From: CAMLFJ01 sp035524955
Lineage (GTDB): Bacteria; Methylomirabilota; Methylomirabilia; Rokubacteriales; CSP1-6
Reading direction: 5' to 3'
Length of the DNA: 64,000 bases
Assembly (NCBI GenBank): GCA_035524955.1
Contig: DATLFG010000072.1
Span: 1 to 64,000, forward strand
The notes under the pieces are model-generated. The model saw only the letters and a list, made by a program, of their open reading frames with translations, ran no database searches and was not told where the DNA came from. Both the position numbers and the translations under genes were made by a program. Below are positions 49,154 to 57,056 of the stretch, piece after piece. Within the stretch, counting starts at the first letter, position 1; every line of letters starts with the position of its first letter.

Positions 49154-49999
49154 ATGACCTACTGCGTCGGGATATGGACCAGGTACGGCCTCGTCATGGC
49201 GTCGGACTCCCGGACCAACTCGGGCCACGACCAGGTCAACGTCGCGCGCAAGATGCACACCTTCGTCCAGCCGGGCGAGCGCGTGTTCGTCCTGCTCAGC
49301 AGCGGCAGCCTCTCCTGCACCCAGTCCATCATCACCCTGATCCAGCGCGACTTCGACCAGGGCCGGGGACTGGCCCAGGCTCCGTCCCTTTACGACGCGG
49401 CCCGGATCATCGGCGAGCAGGTGCGCCGCGTCTCCGACATGGACCGCGACGCCCTCGAGCGCGACGACTTCAAGTTCAACGTCAATCTCGTGCTGGGCGG
49501 GCAGGTGCGGGGCGAGCCGCCCGGGCTCTTCATCATCTACCCGCAGGGCAACCCGCTGCAGGCGAGCGTGGACTCGCCGTATCTGCAGATCGGGGAGACC
49601 AAGTACGGCCGTCCCATCCTCGATCGCGGCATCCGCTTCGAGCGCACCACGCTGGAGGAAGCCGCGAAGTACGCGCTGCTCTCGCTCGACTCCACGATGC
49701 GCTCGAACGTGACGGTGGGCCCGCCGGTGGACCTGCTGGCCTACGAGGTGGACGAGCTCGAGATCACCCGGCTTCGCCGGTTTCCCGCGGGAGACCCCGA
49801 CCTCATCAAGATCGGCACGCGCTGGGAGCAGGCCCTCCGCCAGGCGGTGGGCCGCCTGCCCCAGATCCGCTTCCGGGCCCGCCGGGCGCTGGAGCCGTCC
49901 CAGATGCCGCCCGCAGAGACCATCGAGCTGGTCGAGCCCGGCTCGTCCGAGCCGGCCGGCGCCGAGCTGCAGCCGCAGGCCACGCCCCCATCATCCTGA
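49154..49999 (+). CDS. Anbu, proteasome-related N-terminal nucleophile hydrolase
   Basis: 281 residues of the ancestral beta-subunit family related to HslV and the 20S proteasome. The start MTYCVGI places Thr2 as the N-terminal nucleophile after Met removal; GLVMASDSRTNSGHDQVNVARKMHTF holds the conserved Asp and Lys of the active site. GETKYGRPILDRGI and VGPPVDLLAYEVDELEI are typical of the C-terminal part. Families of this type assemble into helical or ring-like particles; their targets are unknown. The last about 30 residues are a Glu/Pro-rich tail. The tungsten oxidoreductase follows after 17 bp and may be co-transcribed. Confidence 0.95.
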   Translation: MTYCVGIWTRYGLVMASDSRTNSGHDQVNVARKMHTFVQPGERVFVLLSSGSLSCTQSIITLIQRDFDQGRGLAQAPSLYDAARIIGEQVRRVSDMDRDALERDDFKFNVNLVLGGQVRGEPPGLFIIYPQGNPLQASVDSPYLQIGETKYGRPILDRGIRFERTTLEEAAKYALLSLDSTMRSNVTVGPPVDLLAYEVDELEITRLRRFPAGDPDLIKIGTRWEQALRQAVGRLPQIRFRARRALEPSQMPPAETIELVEPGSSEPAGAELQPQATPPSS

Positions 50000-50016
50000 A
50001 CGACAAGGAGCGAGCG

Positions 50017-51732
50017 ATGCGCATCTACTACGACATCCGCCTGAGCGACCGGAACATCACGAAGCGCGAGCTGGAAGGCGAGGCGATCGTGAAGGCCGGT
50101 CGGTACTTCATCGCCAAGACCCTGCTCGAGCTGGGCGCGGCGACGGTGGACCCGCTCTCGCCGGCCAACCCGCTGATCTTCTCGGCGGGGCCGTTCGCGG
50201 GCACCAGCTTCTCCAACGCCAACCGCACCAGCGTGGGCTGCAAGAGCCCGCTGACCGGCGGGATCAAGGAGGCCAACGGGGGCGGCAGCTTCAGCTACGG
50301 CCTCGGCCAGCAGAAGATCGCCGGCTTCACCCTGCTGGACGCCTCGCCCGACTGGGTGGTCATCCACTTCAAGAAGGACGGCACCATCGAGTTCGACGAC
50401 GCCGGACCGTATCTCGGCAAGGGTAACTTCGAGGCCCAGAACATGCTGCACGCCAAGTACGGCAAGAAGGTCACGATCGGGCTCTGCGGCCCGGTCGGCG
50501 AGTACCAGGGCCTGATCGCGGGCATCGCGTTCAGCGACAAGGACGGCCGGCCGGCGCGGCTCTCCGCCCGGGGCGGGGTGGGCGCGGTGATGGGGTCCAA
50601 GAAGGTCAAGGCGGTCGTGGTGGATCTCGACAAGATCCCGCCGTTCTCCGATCCGAAGAAGGTGAACGCGGCCATCAAGAACTACGCGAAGATGCTGCAG
50701 GCCGATTCCCTGGTGACCAACTTCTACGCCAAGGTCGGCACCATGGGCATGGCGGATCTCCAGAACACGCTGGGCGGGCTGCCGGTCCGCAACTTCAGCG
50801 CGGGCCGGCAGGTGGACGTCTCCACGGGCGAGAAGTTCAAGATGGGCGGCGAGTACATCAGCCAGCTCAACGTCTCGCGCGGCGGCGAGCACACCCACGC
50901 CTGCATGCCCGGCTGCGTGATCCAGTGCAGCAACATCTACGCGGACGCGAACGGCAAGGAAGTGGTCTCGCCGGTCGAGTACGAGACACTCGGGCTGCTC
51001 GGGACCAACTGTGGTCTCAGCGATCCCGACGACCTCGCCCAGATGAACTACATCGCCAACGACCTGGGCGTGGACACCATCGAGCTCGGCGCCATGATCG
51101 CGGTGTTGATGGAGGCGGGGCTGGGCGCGTTCGGCGACGTGGCGTTCATGGCCGACTGCCTGGCCGAGATCCGGAAGGGCTCCGAGAAGGGCCGCATCTG
51201 GGCCCAGGGGACCTGGCGGGTAGGCGAGCACTACCACGTCAAGCGGGTGCCGGTCATCAAGAAGCAGGCGATCAGCGCCTACGATCCGCGCGTGGTCGAG
51301 GCCACCGGCATCACCATGATGGCCACCGCCCAGGGCGCCGACCACACCGCGGGCAACCTGCCGCGGCTCAAGACCCGCGACATGCAGGCGCCCGCGATCG
51401 TGGAGCAGAGCGCGGCGCATCAGGCGCGGATCGCGGCCAACGACTCGCTCGGCCTCTGCATCTTCGGGATGAGCGTCACCACTCCGAACGTCGAGTTCAT
51501 CACCGACGCCATCAACGCGGCCCACGGCACCAGCCTCACTCCGGCCTTCTTCGACGCGCTCGGTCGGCAGGCCCTCAAGCTCGAGCACGAGTTCAACCGG
51601 CAAGCCGGCTTCACCGCCAAGGATGACGAGCTACCCGAGTTCTTCTACACGGAGGCGCTACCCCCGACGAATCACGTGGCGCGCTTCCACGCCGCCGACG
51701 TCCAGGGCATGTACGAGCGCCTGCCCGCCTAG
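50017..51732 (+). CDS. Aldehyde:ferredoxin oxidoreductase family (tungsten enzyme)
   Basis: 571 residues of the AOR family, which oxidise aldehydes (or reduce acids) with a bis-pterin tungsten centre and one [4Fe-4S] cluster. The cluster cysteines C296-x3-C300-x3-C304 (CMPGCVIQC) and distal C481 (SLGLCIFGMS) are present. N-terminal SANPLIFSAGPFAGTSFSN and GGVGAVMGSKKVKAVVV are typical. AAGGAG precedes the ATG, 17 bp after the Anbu gene. The protein is a bit shorter than archaeal AOR (about 605). The electron acceptor and the W-pterin genes are not in the window. Confidence 0.94.
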   Translation: MRIYYDIRLSDRNITKRELEGEAIVKAGRYFIAKTLLELGAATVDPLSPANPLIFSAGPFAGTSFSNANRTSVGCKSPLTGGIKEANGGGSFSYGLGQQKIAGFTLLDASPDWVVIHFKKDGTIEFDDAGPYLGKGNFEAQNMLHAKYGKKVTIGLCGPVGEYQGLIAGIAFSDKDGRPARLSARGGVGAVMGSKKVKAVVVDLDKIPPFSDPKKVNAAIKNYAKMLQADSLVTNFYAKVGTMGMADLQNTLGGLPVRNFSAGRQVDVSTGEKFKMGGEYISQLNVSRGGEHTHACMPGCVIQCSNIYADANGKEVVSPVEYETLGLLGTNCGLSDPDDLAQMNYIANDLGVDTIELGAMIAVLMEAGLGAFGDVAFMADCLAEIRKGSEKGRIWAQGTWRVGEHYHVKRVPVIKKQAISAYDPRVVEATGITMMATAQGADHTAGNLPRLKTRDMQAPAIVEQSAAHQARIAANDSLGLCIFGMSVTTPNVEFITDAINAAHGTSLTPAFFDALGRQALKLEHEFNRQAGFTAKDDELPEFFYTEALPPTNHVARFHAADVQGMYERLPA

Positions 51733-51823
51733 CCGCGCGGCCACCCGATCACCCCGGGCCCCGTCGTCCTCCTCCCGGAGCGTCGGCGGGGCCCGCTCGC
51801 GCAGTCAGAGAGGACCGCATCCC

Positions 51824-51891
51824 ATGGGAGCAGGCCCGACCAGATCCTCGGCATCGTCGCTCCGATGACCCCCCCGTTCCGCGCCGCCTGA
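51824..51891 (+). pseudogene. N-terminal stub of a dihydrodipicolinate-synthase-family gene
   Basis: Between the AOR and the enolase-superfamily gene, a short stretch reads DQILGIVAPMTPPFR in one frame, which is the characteristic beginning of DapA-family (DHDPS/KDPG-type) aldolases, then stops two codons later inside the next gene's ATG (TGATG). A plausible start (ATG 51824, after GAGAGGA) is in a different frame, so one base was lost too. Nothing of the rest of such a gene remains here. Confidence 0.5.
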
Positions 51892-52976
51892 TGCGCCTTC
51901 GCGAGGTACGGGCCGACCACTACCGCATCCCGCTGCCGGTGGCGCTCTCCGACAGCACCCACGGCGTGATCGAGGGCTTCGATCTGATCACGGTGCGCCT
52001 ACACGACGAGGACGGCGCCGAGGGCGTCGGGTACACCTACACGGTGGGCACCGGCGGGGCCGCGGTCCACGCGGTCCTCACGCGCGACCTGGCTCCCCGC
52101 CTGGCCGGCCGCGAAGCCGAACGCATCGAGGAGCTGTGGCAGGCGATGTGGTGGGCGCTCCACTACGGCGGCCGCGGTGGTGCCCAGGGCCTCGCGATCT
52201 CGGCGGTGGACATCGCCCTGTGGGATCTGCGCGCGCGCCGGCAGGGGGCGCCGCTCTGGCGCGCGCTGGGCGGCTTCGACCCCCGCGTGCCCTGCTACGC
52301 GGGCGGCATCGACCTCGAGTTCCCCCTCGACGCCCTGCTGCGCCAGACCGACGACAACCTGGCCCGCGGCTTCCGCGCCATCAAGATGAAGGTGGGCCGC
52401 CCGTCACTTCGGGACGACGTCGAGCGCGTCCGCGCGATGCGCGCCCACCTCGGCCCCGAGTTCCCCTTGATGGTGGACGCCAACATGCGCTGGAGCGTGG
52501 ACGAGGCCATCCGCGCCGCCCGCGCGCTGCAGGAGCTGGTCCCGGTGTGGCTCGAGGAGCCCACGATCCCCGACGATATACCGGGCCACGTCCGTATCGT
52601 CCGCGAGGGCGGCCTGCCGATCGCCGCGGGGGAGAACCTACACACGCTCTACGAGTTCCGCGCCCTCATCGCGGCCGGGGGCGTGACGTTCCCCGAGCCC
52701 GACGTCACCAACTGTGGCGGCATCACGTCGTTCATGAAGATCTGCCACCTCGCCGAAGCCTTCAACCTCCCGGTCACTTCGCACGGCGCCCACGACATCA
52801 CCGTGCACCTGCTCGGCGCCGTCCCGAACCGCTCGTATCTCGAAGCCCACGGCTTCGGCCTCGACCACTACATCGCCAGCCCCCTCCGCATCGAAGACGG
52901 CTATGCCATCGCGCCCGACCGCCCAGGCCACGGCCTCGAGTTCGACTGGACGGGTCTGGACAAGCTCCGCGCCTGA
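51891..52976 (+). CDS. Enolase-superfamily enzyme (mandelate racemase-like)
   Basis: 361 residues. It has the capping domain and barrel with KMK (RAIKMKVGRPS, the Lys-x-Lys base), metal ligands Asp in LMVDANMRWSVDEA, Glu in VWLEEPTIPDD, Glu in IAAGENLHTLYE, and the catalytic Asp/His region EPDVTNCGG...VTSHGAHDITVHL. The Lys-x-Lys plus His set fits mandelate racemase or galactarate/talarate dehydratase-like members. Directly preceded by a DapA-family stub, a common partner in sugar-acid catabolism. The stop lies within the left arm of the long inverted repeat. Confidence 0.93.
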   Translation: MRLREVRADHYRIPLPVALSDSTHGVIEGFDLITVRLHDEDGAEGVGYTYTVGTGGAAVHAVLTRDLAPRLAGREAERIEELWQAMWWALHYGGRGGAQGLAISAVDIALWDLRARRQGAPLWRALGGFDPRVPCYAGGIDLEFPLDALLRQTDDNLARGFRAIKMKVGRPSLRDDVERVRAMRAHLGPEFPLMVDANMRWSVDEAIRAARALQELVPVWLEEPTIPDDIPGHVRIVREGGLPIAAGENLHTLYEFRALIAAGGVTFPEPDVTNCGGITSFMKICHLAEAFNLPVTSHGAHDITVHLLGAVPNRSYLEAHGFGLDHYIASPLRIEDGYAIAPDRPGHGLEFDWTGLDKLRA

Positions 52977-53158
52977 CCGGCGGCCGCCCGCCGGCCGGGC
53001 CGGGGGGCAGGGGGGTCTCTAACCACGACGCGCGCGTTCCGGTCTTCTGGTGGTAGCAGTTCCCAATCTGTAAGGGGGAGGTTCCTGGCTTGCGTTGGTG
53101 GGGAACGGGCTACCCGACCCCCCTGCCCCCGGCCGGCCGGCGGGCGGCCGCCGGTCAG
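52973..53158. repeat. Long inverted repeat (about 43-nt arms) in convergent gap
   Basis: Left arm 52973-53017 and right arm 53116-53158 are reverse complements except for two extra bases in the left arm; both begin/end CTGACCGGCGGCCGCC. The 98-nt loop holds a second inner stem (GTAGCAGTTCCC near 53053 and GGGAACGGGCTAC near 53101-53113). The element fills the gap between the convergent enolase-superfamily and LLM genes and overlaps the stop of the first. It would form a very stable RNA from either strand; a bidirectional terminator, a structured RNA or a MITE-like insertion are the options. Confidence 0.85.
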
Positions 53159-53162
53159 CCGA

Positions 53163-54080
53163 TCAACGTTCGCGCTGCTGCAGGGCCGGGCGGATCTCCC
53201 CGGCGATGATGTCGATCGTGTCGAGGATGGCGGGGTAGGTGCTGTAGCTGATTTCTAGCGCGACGTGCTCGCAGCCGGCTGATTGATACTGGCGAAGCTC
53301 GCGGACGATGTTCGTGAGCGGACCGCGGAGCACGTGGCGGGTGCCGAGCAGGGCGCTGTCGACGGCGGCTCGGTGGACACCGTCGATCAGGATCGGGATG
53401 CGCAGACTCAGCTGCGGATCGCCCTCGCGCCTGGCTTCTTTCCAGAGGTTGGCGACGGCGAGGGCGCTGGCGCGGAACGTGGACGGCGGCATGCCCGAGG
53501 CGTGCCAGCCGTCACCCAGGCGCGCGACCCGGCGGAGGGCGGCTTCGGAGGCGCCGCCAACCAGGATCGGCGGGCGCGGCTTCTGCAGCGGCATGGGTGA
53601 CGCCTTCACGTCGGTCAGGTGGTGGTTCGCGGTCTTGATCTCGGGGTATTCCTGGGTCCACACCGTGCGGAAGAGCTCGATCGCTTCGTCGGTGCGGCGG
53701 CCGCGCTCGCGAAACGGGACGTTGAGGGCCTCGAACTCGCCCTCGACCCAGCCGACCGCCACGCCCACGATGAGGCGGCCGCCGGAGAGCACGTCCACGC
53801 TGGCGAGCAGCTTGGCCACGGGGAGGGGAGACCGGTACGGCAGCACGATCACGCTGGTCCCGAGCGCGATGCGCTCGGTGACGGCGGCCAACCACGGCAG
53901 TACCGCGAGCGGATCCAGCATGTCGCTGCGGTAGATCAACGGGACGTCGCGCGGCACGATGACGTGGTCGGTCACCCAGATGGAGTCGAGCCCCATCTCC
54001 TCGGCGCGGGCCGCGAGCTGGGTGAGCCGCGAGGGCTCGATGGAGCGTCCGTAATGGGGCAGGCAGATCCCGAGCTTCAT
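53163..54080 (-). CDS. LLM-class F420-dependent oxidoreductase (TIGR03619-like)
   Basis: 305 residues. MKLGICLPHYGRSIEPSRLTQLAARAEEMGLDSIWVTDHVIVP is the canonical start of F420-dependent luciferase-like proteins; LASVDVLSGGRLIVGVAVGWVEGEFEALNVPFRERGRRTDEAIEL and PILVGGASEAALRRVARLGDGWHA follow in order. An F420 cofactor is probable from the family but not proven. Single gene on the minus strand, its 3' end faces the long inverted repeat. Fourth LLM enzyme of the window. Confidence 0.93.
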   Translation of the reverse strand: MKLGICLPHYGRSIEPSRLTQLAARAEEMGLDSIWVTDHVIVPRDVPLIYRSDMLDPLAVLPWLAAVTERIALGTSVIVLPYRSPLPVAKLLASVDVLSGGRLIVGVAVGWVEGEFEALNVPFRERGRRTDEAIELFRTVWTQEYPEIKTANHHLTDVKASPMPLQKPRPPILVGGASEAALRRVARLGDGWHASGMPPSTFRASALAVANLWKEARREGDPQLSLRIPILIDGVHRAAVDSALLGTRHVLRGPLTNIVRELRQYQSAGCEHVALEISYSTYPAILDTIDIIAGEIRPALQQRER

Positions 54081-54187
54081 GAGCGGGAGCCTACCACGAG
54101 CCGGCGTCGTCCGGCCGCGCCTCCCCTGTTCGAGGGCCGGCGTCGCCGGCGCGATCCGCTTCCGGGGGAGGCTCGGGGGCCCGACTC

Positions 54188-54538
54188 CTAGCGGCTCAGC
54201 GAATCGGGCCCGCCCCCCGCCATCGTGGTCAGATCGGGCTTCCCCGGATCGGTGGGCTTCGGCAAATTGCGCTCGATCAGCCGCCAGTGCCGCACGGCCA
54301 GGAGGCAGCGCGAGAACGCGCGCTCGCCGCGCGAGTCGTCAATGGGAGAACGCCCGATGTCCACGCGCCCGGTCTGGAGATCCACGTCGCGCACCCACGC
54401 CTGGAAGGCCGGCGAGGTCCGCCGCGCGTAACTCACGCACGTGCACACGTCGGCCCGCGACTGCTCGGCGTAGTCGGGCGGCCAGGCAAAGCCGCTGCAT
54501 AGCAGGAGGGTGCAGGCAAGGACGATGGCCCTGGTCAT
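54188..54538 (-). CDS. Small secreted protein of unknown function
   Basis: 116 residues with a signal peptide (RAIVLACTLLLCSGFAW) and a mature part with four cysteines (DVCTCVSYARR; FSRCLLAVRHW) and no recognised domain. GGAAGGAG precedes the ATG. Stands alone. Secretion is likely from the signal; beyond that nothing can be said. Confidence 0.7.
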   Translation of the reverse strand: MTRAIVLACTLLLCSGFAWPPDYAEQSRADVCTCVSYARRTSPAFQAWVRDVDLQTGRVDIGRSPIDDSRGERAFSRCLLAVRHWRLIERNLPKPTDPGKPDLTTMAGGGPDSLSR

Positions 54539-54675
54539 GGCTGGCTCCTTCCGCAGACGGTCCGAAGGAGCAAGAGACAGGCCAGGCGTCGAGGGTTGGA
54601 GAATCAGACCTTTAGATAGCCGACGCGACGCCGATCTTGCGTCACGCTCGAAACATACCGGAAAATTCTGCCCGA

Positions 54676-54981
54676 TCAGCCGTCGAGGCGGGGCGGCTCC
54701 GGGAACTGTTGATCCACGAGGCGGTGGTTGCGGAGGCCGATCGCCTCGCGCTGGATGATCAGGATGCGGCGCGCCTCGAGCGCCCGCGTCCGCGCCTGCC
54801 GGTATCGCTCACTCGCGCGCGCCCGCGCTTCACCCGCGGGTGTTTCCCGCAGCGCGTCGTGAAGCTCGATGGCGCGGCGCAGCGCGGCTTCCAGTCGCTC
54901 GCCCGCGCGCCCGAGGGTAGCCGCCTTCTCCGCCACGATCTCCTTCTCGGTCCGCTGGAGGGCCTCCTCGCGGTAGTTCAC
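54676..54981 (-). CDS. Small coiled-coil protein coupled to the CoA-transferase
   Basis: 101 residues starting at a GTG that overlaps the CoA-transferase stop (GTGA). Almost entirely helical and charged (EEALQRTEKEIVAEKAATLGR, ASERYRQARTRALEARRILIIQREAIGLRNHR), so probably a coiled coil. No family recognised. The short overlap argues that it is a genuine co-translated gene, although nothing else supports its function. Confidence 0.6.
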   Translation of the reverse strand: MNYREEALQRTEKEIVAEKAATLGRAGERLEAALRRAIELHDALRETPAGEARARASERYRQARTRALEARRILIIQREAIGLRNHRLVDQQFPEPPRLDG

Positions 54982-56189
54982 GCGGGGCCCTCGACGATAC
55001 CCGCCGCGATGAGCTCCGCGATGCGCTCGTCCTTGTAGCCGAGCAGGTCGCGGAGCACGCGGCGGGTGTGCTGGCCCACGTGATAGGCGGCCGGCCCCCG
55101 GGGGTGGGTGGGGCGCCCGTCCAGGTGATACGGGCTGGCCGTCACGCGCAGCGAGGCAAGGGCCGGATGGGGCAGCACCGGGAAGAAGCCGCGCGCGGCC
55201 AGGTGCTCGCTGGCGATGACCTCGGCCGGGCGGAGCACCGGCGCGCAGGGGATGCGTGCCTCGCCGAGCACCGCGAGCGCCGCGTCCGCGCTGGGGAACG
55301 AGTCGAGCCACCCGATGATGATGCCGCGCAGCTCGCGCCAGTGGCGCCGCCGCGCCAGCGCGGTGGTGAAGCGCGGATCCTCGCTCAACTCGGGCCGCTT
55401 CATGATTTCGAGCAGCCGCGGCCAGAGCCGCGGCGCCCCCACGATCTGCATCGCCACGTACCGCTCGCCGATCCGGTGCACGATCATGCCCGGCCGCGGG
55501 TTGCCGTGCTCCTCGCCGCCGTTGAGCACCGAGGCGTAGGTGACACTGTCGGCGCCCACGAGGGCCTCGAGCATCGAGACGTCGAGGTGCGCGCCCTCCC
55601 CGGTGCGGGCCCGGCGCCAGAGCGCGGCCACGATCACGCCCATCGCGTGGGCGGCGGCCAGGACGTCCGCGGCCTGGAGATTCGACGCGCGCGGGGCCGC
55701 CTCGTCGCCCTGCTCGAGCGCCATCATGCCGGAGGCGGCGTTAATGATGTGGGCGAAGGCGGGGCGCTCTCGCCACGGGCCGGTCTGGCCGAAGCCCGAG
55801 ATCGAGCAGTAGACGATGTCGGCCTTGGCGGCGCGGACCGCGTCGTAGGCGAGGCCGAGCCTGCCGGCCACGCCGGGCGCGAAGTTCTCGATGAACACGT
55901 CGGCGTGGCGCGCCAGCGCCAGGACCACGTCGCGGCCCTCGGGCCGGCTCAGATCCACCGCCAGGCTCTCCTTGCCCGCGTTCACGCGCGCGAAATAGGT
56001 GGACTGGTCGTCGCGCCCGGGCTCGATCTGGTGCGGGTTACGGCGCATCTCGTCGCCTTCGACCGGGCGCTCGATCTTGATGACGCGGGCGCCCAGGTCG
56101 GAGAGCAGCCGCGTGCAGTAGGGGCCGGCGAGCACGCGGGTCAGGTCCACGACCAGCAGGCCGTGCAGCGGCAGGGAGTCGTCGGCCAC
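54978..56189 (-). CDS. CaiB/BaiF family (class III) CoA-transferase
   Basis: 403 residues. The N-terminal LLVVDLTRVLAGPYCTRLLSDLGARVIKIERP is the family hallmark; FARVNAGKESLAVDLSRPEGR, ADVFIENFAPGVAGRLGL and VYCSISGFGQTGPW follow. The catalytic Asp is expected in SNLQAADVLAAAHAMG. Transfers CoA between carboxylic acids (formate, carnitine, aromatic or dicarboxylic acids); acceptor unknown. A 101-residue coiled-coil protein is coupled downstream by GTGA overlap. Confidence 0.94.
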   Translation of the reverse strand: MADDSLPLHGLLVVDLTRVLAGPYCTRLLSDLGARVIKIERPVEGDEMRRNPHQIEPGRDDQSTYFARVNAGKESLAVDLSRPEGRDVVLALARHADVFIENFAPGVAGRLGLAYDAVRAAKADIVYCSISGFGQTGPWRERPAFAHIINAASGMMALEQGDEAAPRASNLQAADVLAAAHAMGVIVAALWRRARTGEGAHLDVSMLEALVGADSVTYASVLNGGEEHGNPRPGMIVHRIGERYVAMQIVGAPRLWPRLLEIMKRPELSEDPRFTTALARRRHWRELRGIIIGWLDSFPSADAALAVLGEARIPCAPVLRPAEVIASEHLAARGFFPVLPHPALASLRVTASPYHLDGRPTHPRGPAAYHVGQHTRRVLRDLLGYKDERIAELIAAGIVEGPA

Positions 56190-56235
56190 GGGTCAGGCGG
56201 GGCGGGCGCGGACGCGCATCGGGTGGGTCGGCACC

Positions 56236-56886
56236 TCAGGTGGACGGCCCGAGACCCGTCGGACAGGCGACGCCGGTGCCGCCGACGCCGCAGTAGCCCC
56301 ACGGATTCTTGGCTAGGTATTGCTGGTGATAGTCCTCGGCGTAGTAGTACTCGGGAGCCTGGCGGATCTCGGTCGTGATCGGCCCGTAGCCGGCCTTCTC
56401 GAGCACCGCCTGGTATGCCTTGCGCGAGGCCTCCGCGGCCTCCTGCTGGGCGGGCCCGTAGCAGTAGATGGCCGAGCGGTACTGAGTCCCCACGTCGTTG
56501 CCCTGCCGCATGCCCTGCGTCGGATCGTGGTTTTCCCAGAAGACGCGCAGCAGGGCCTCGTAGGACACCTTGGCCGGATCGAAGACGACCAGGACGACCT
56601 CGGCGTGGCCCGTCGCGCCGCTGCAGACCTCTTCGTAGGTCGGATTCGGCGTGTGGCCGCCCGCGTAGCCGACGGAGGTCGAGTAGACGCCCGGGATTCC
56701 CCAGAACTTCCGCTCCTCACCCCAGAAGCAGCCCATGCCGAAGAGCGCGCGCTCGGTGCCGGCCGGGAAGGGCGGCTCGAGACGGGCCCCGCTCACGAAG
56801 TGGGCCTCGGGCACCCGCATGCGCTCCTGGCGGCCGGGGAGTGCCTCGGCGGCCGACGGCAAACCGCGCTTTCGCGAACCGAACAT
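56236..56886 (-). CDS. msrA: Peptide-methionine (S)-S-oxide reductase
   Basis: Repairs methionine S-sulfoxide in proteins. 216 residues with an N-terminal extension of about 45 residues before the MsrA domain. Catalytic Cys53 in FGMGCFWGEERKF; SVGYAGGHTPNPTYEEVCSGATGHAEVV and FWENHDPTQGMRQGNDVGTQYRS are family signatures; the C-terminal CGVGGTGVACP provides candidate resolving cysteines. No signal peptide, so cytoplasmic. Divergent from the HAD gene. Confidence 0.96.
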   Translation of the reverse strand: MFGSRKRGLPSAAEALPGRQERMRVPEAHFVSGARLEPPFPAGTERALFGMGCFWGEERKFWGIPGVYSTSVGYAGGHTPNPTYEEVCSGATGHAEVVLVVFDPAKVSYEALLRVFWENHDPTQGMRQGNDVGTQYRSAIYCYGPAQQEAAEASRKAYQAVLEKAGYGPITTEIRQAPEYYYAEDYHQQYLAKNPWGYCGVGGTGVACPTGLGPST

Positions 56887-56943
56887 GGGCGGGTCCTCCT
56901 CCCGGTAGAGCCTACATCAGGGTGGCCGCCGAGGCCACTCTGC

Positions 56944-56949
56944 TATGCT
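56944..56949 (+). promoter_or_regulatory. -10 box (TATGCT), probable leaderless start of uORF/HAD pair
   Basis: CTGCTATGCT is an extended -10-like element (TGCTATGCT) ending eight bases before ATG 56958, with no ribosome binding site. Same arrangement as at 6540 and 40829. Confidence 0.42.
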
Positions 56950-56957
56950 CGTCGGGC

Positions 56958-57056
56958 ATGAGCGAGCGCGACCGGCGGTCGGAGCGGGAGCATCACGGGA
57001 TCATCCCACCGCCGCTCTCGCCGCCGGACGACGCGGGAGCCGCGCCCGCCCGGTGA
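56958..57056 (+). CDS. 32-codon leader ORF coupled to the HAD gene
   Basis: A short open frame from ATG 56958 encodes MSERDRRSEREHHGIIPPPL and ends in a TGA that overlaps the GTG of the HAD gene (GTGA). It is hydrophilic and Pro-rich, with no recognised domain. It could be a leader peptide that couples translation, or a real small protein; coding is unproven. Confidence 0.4.
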   Translation: MSERDRRSEREHHGIIPPPLSPPDDAGAAPAR

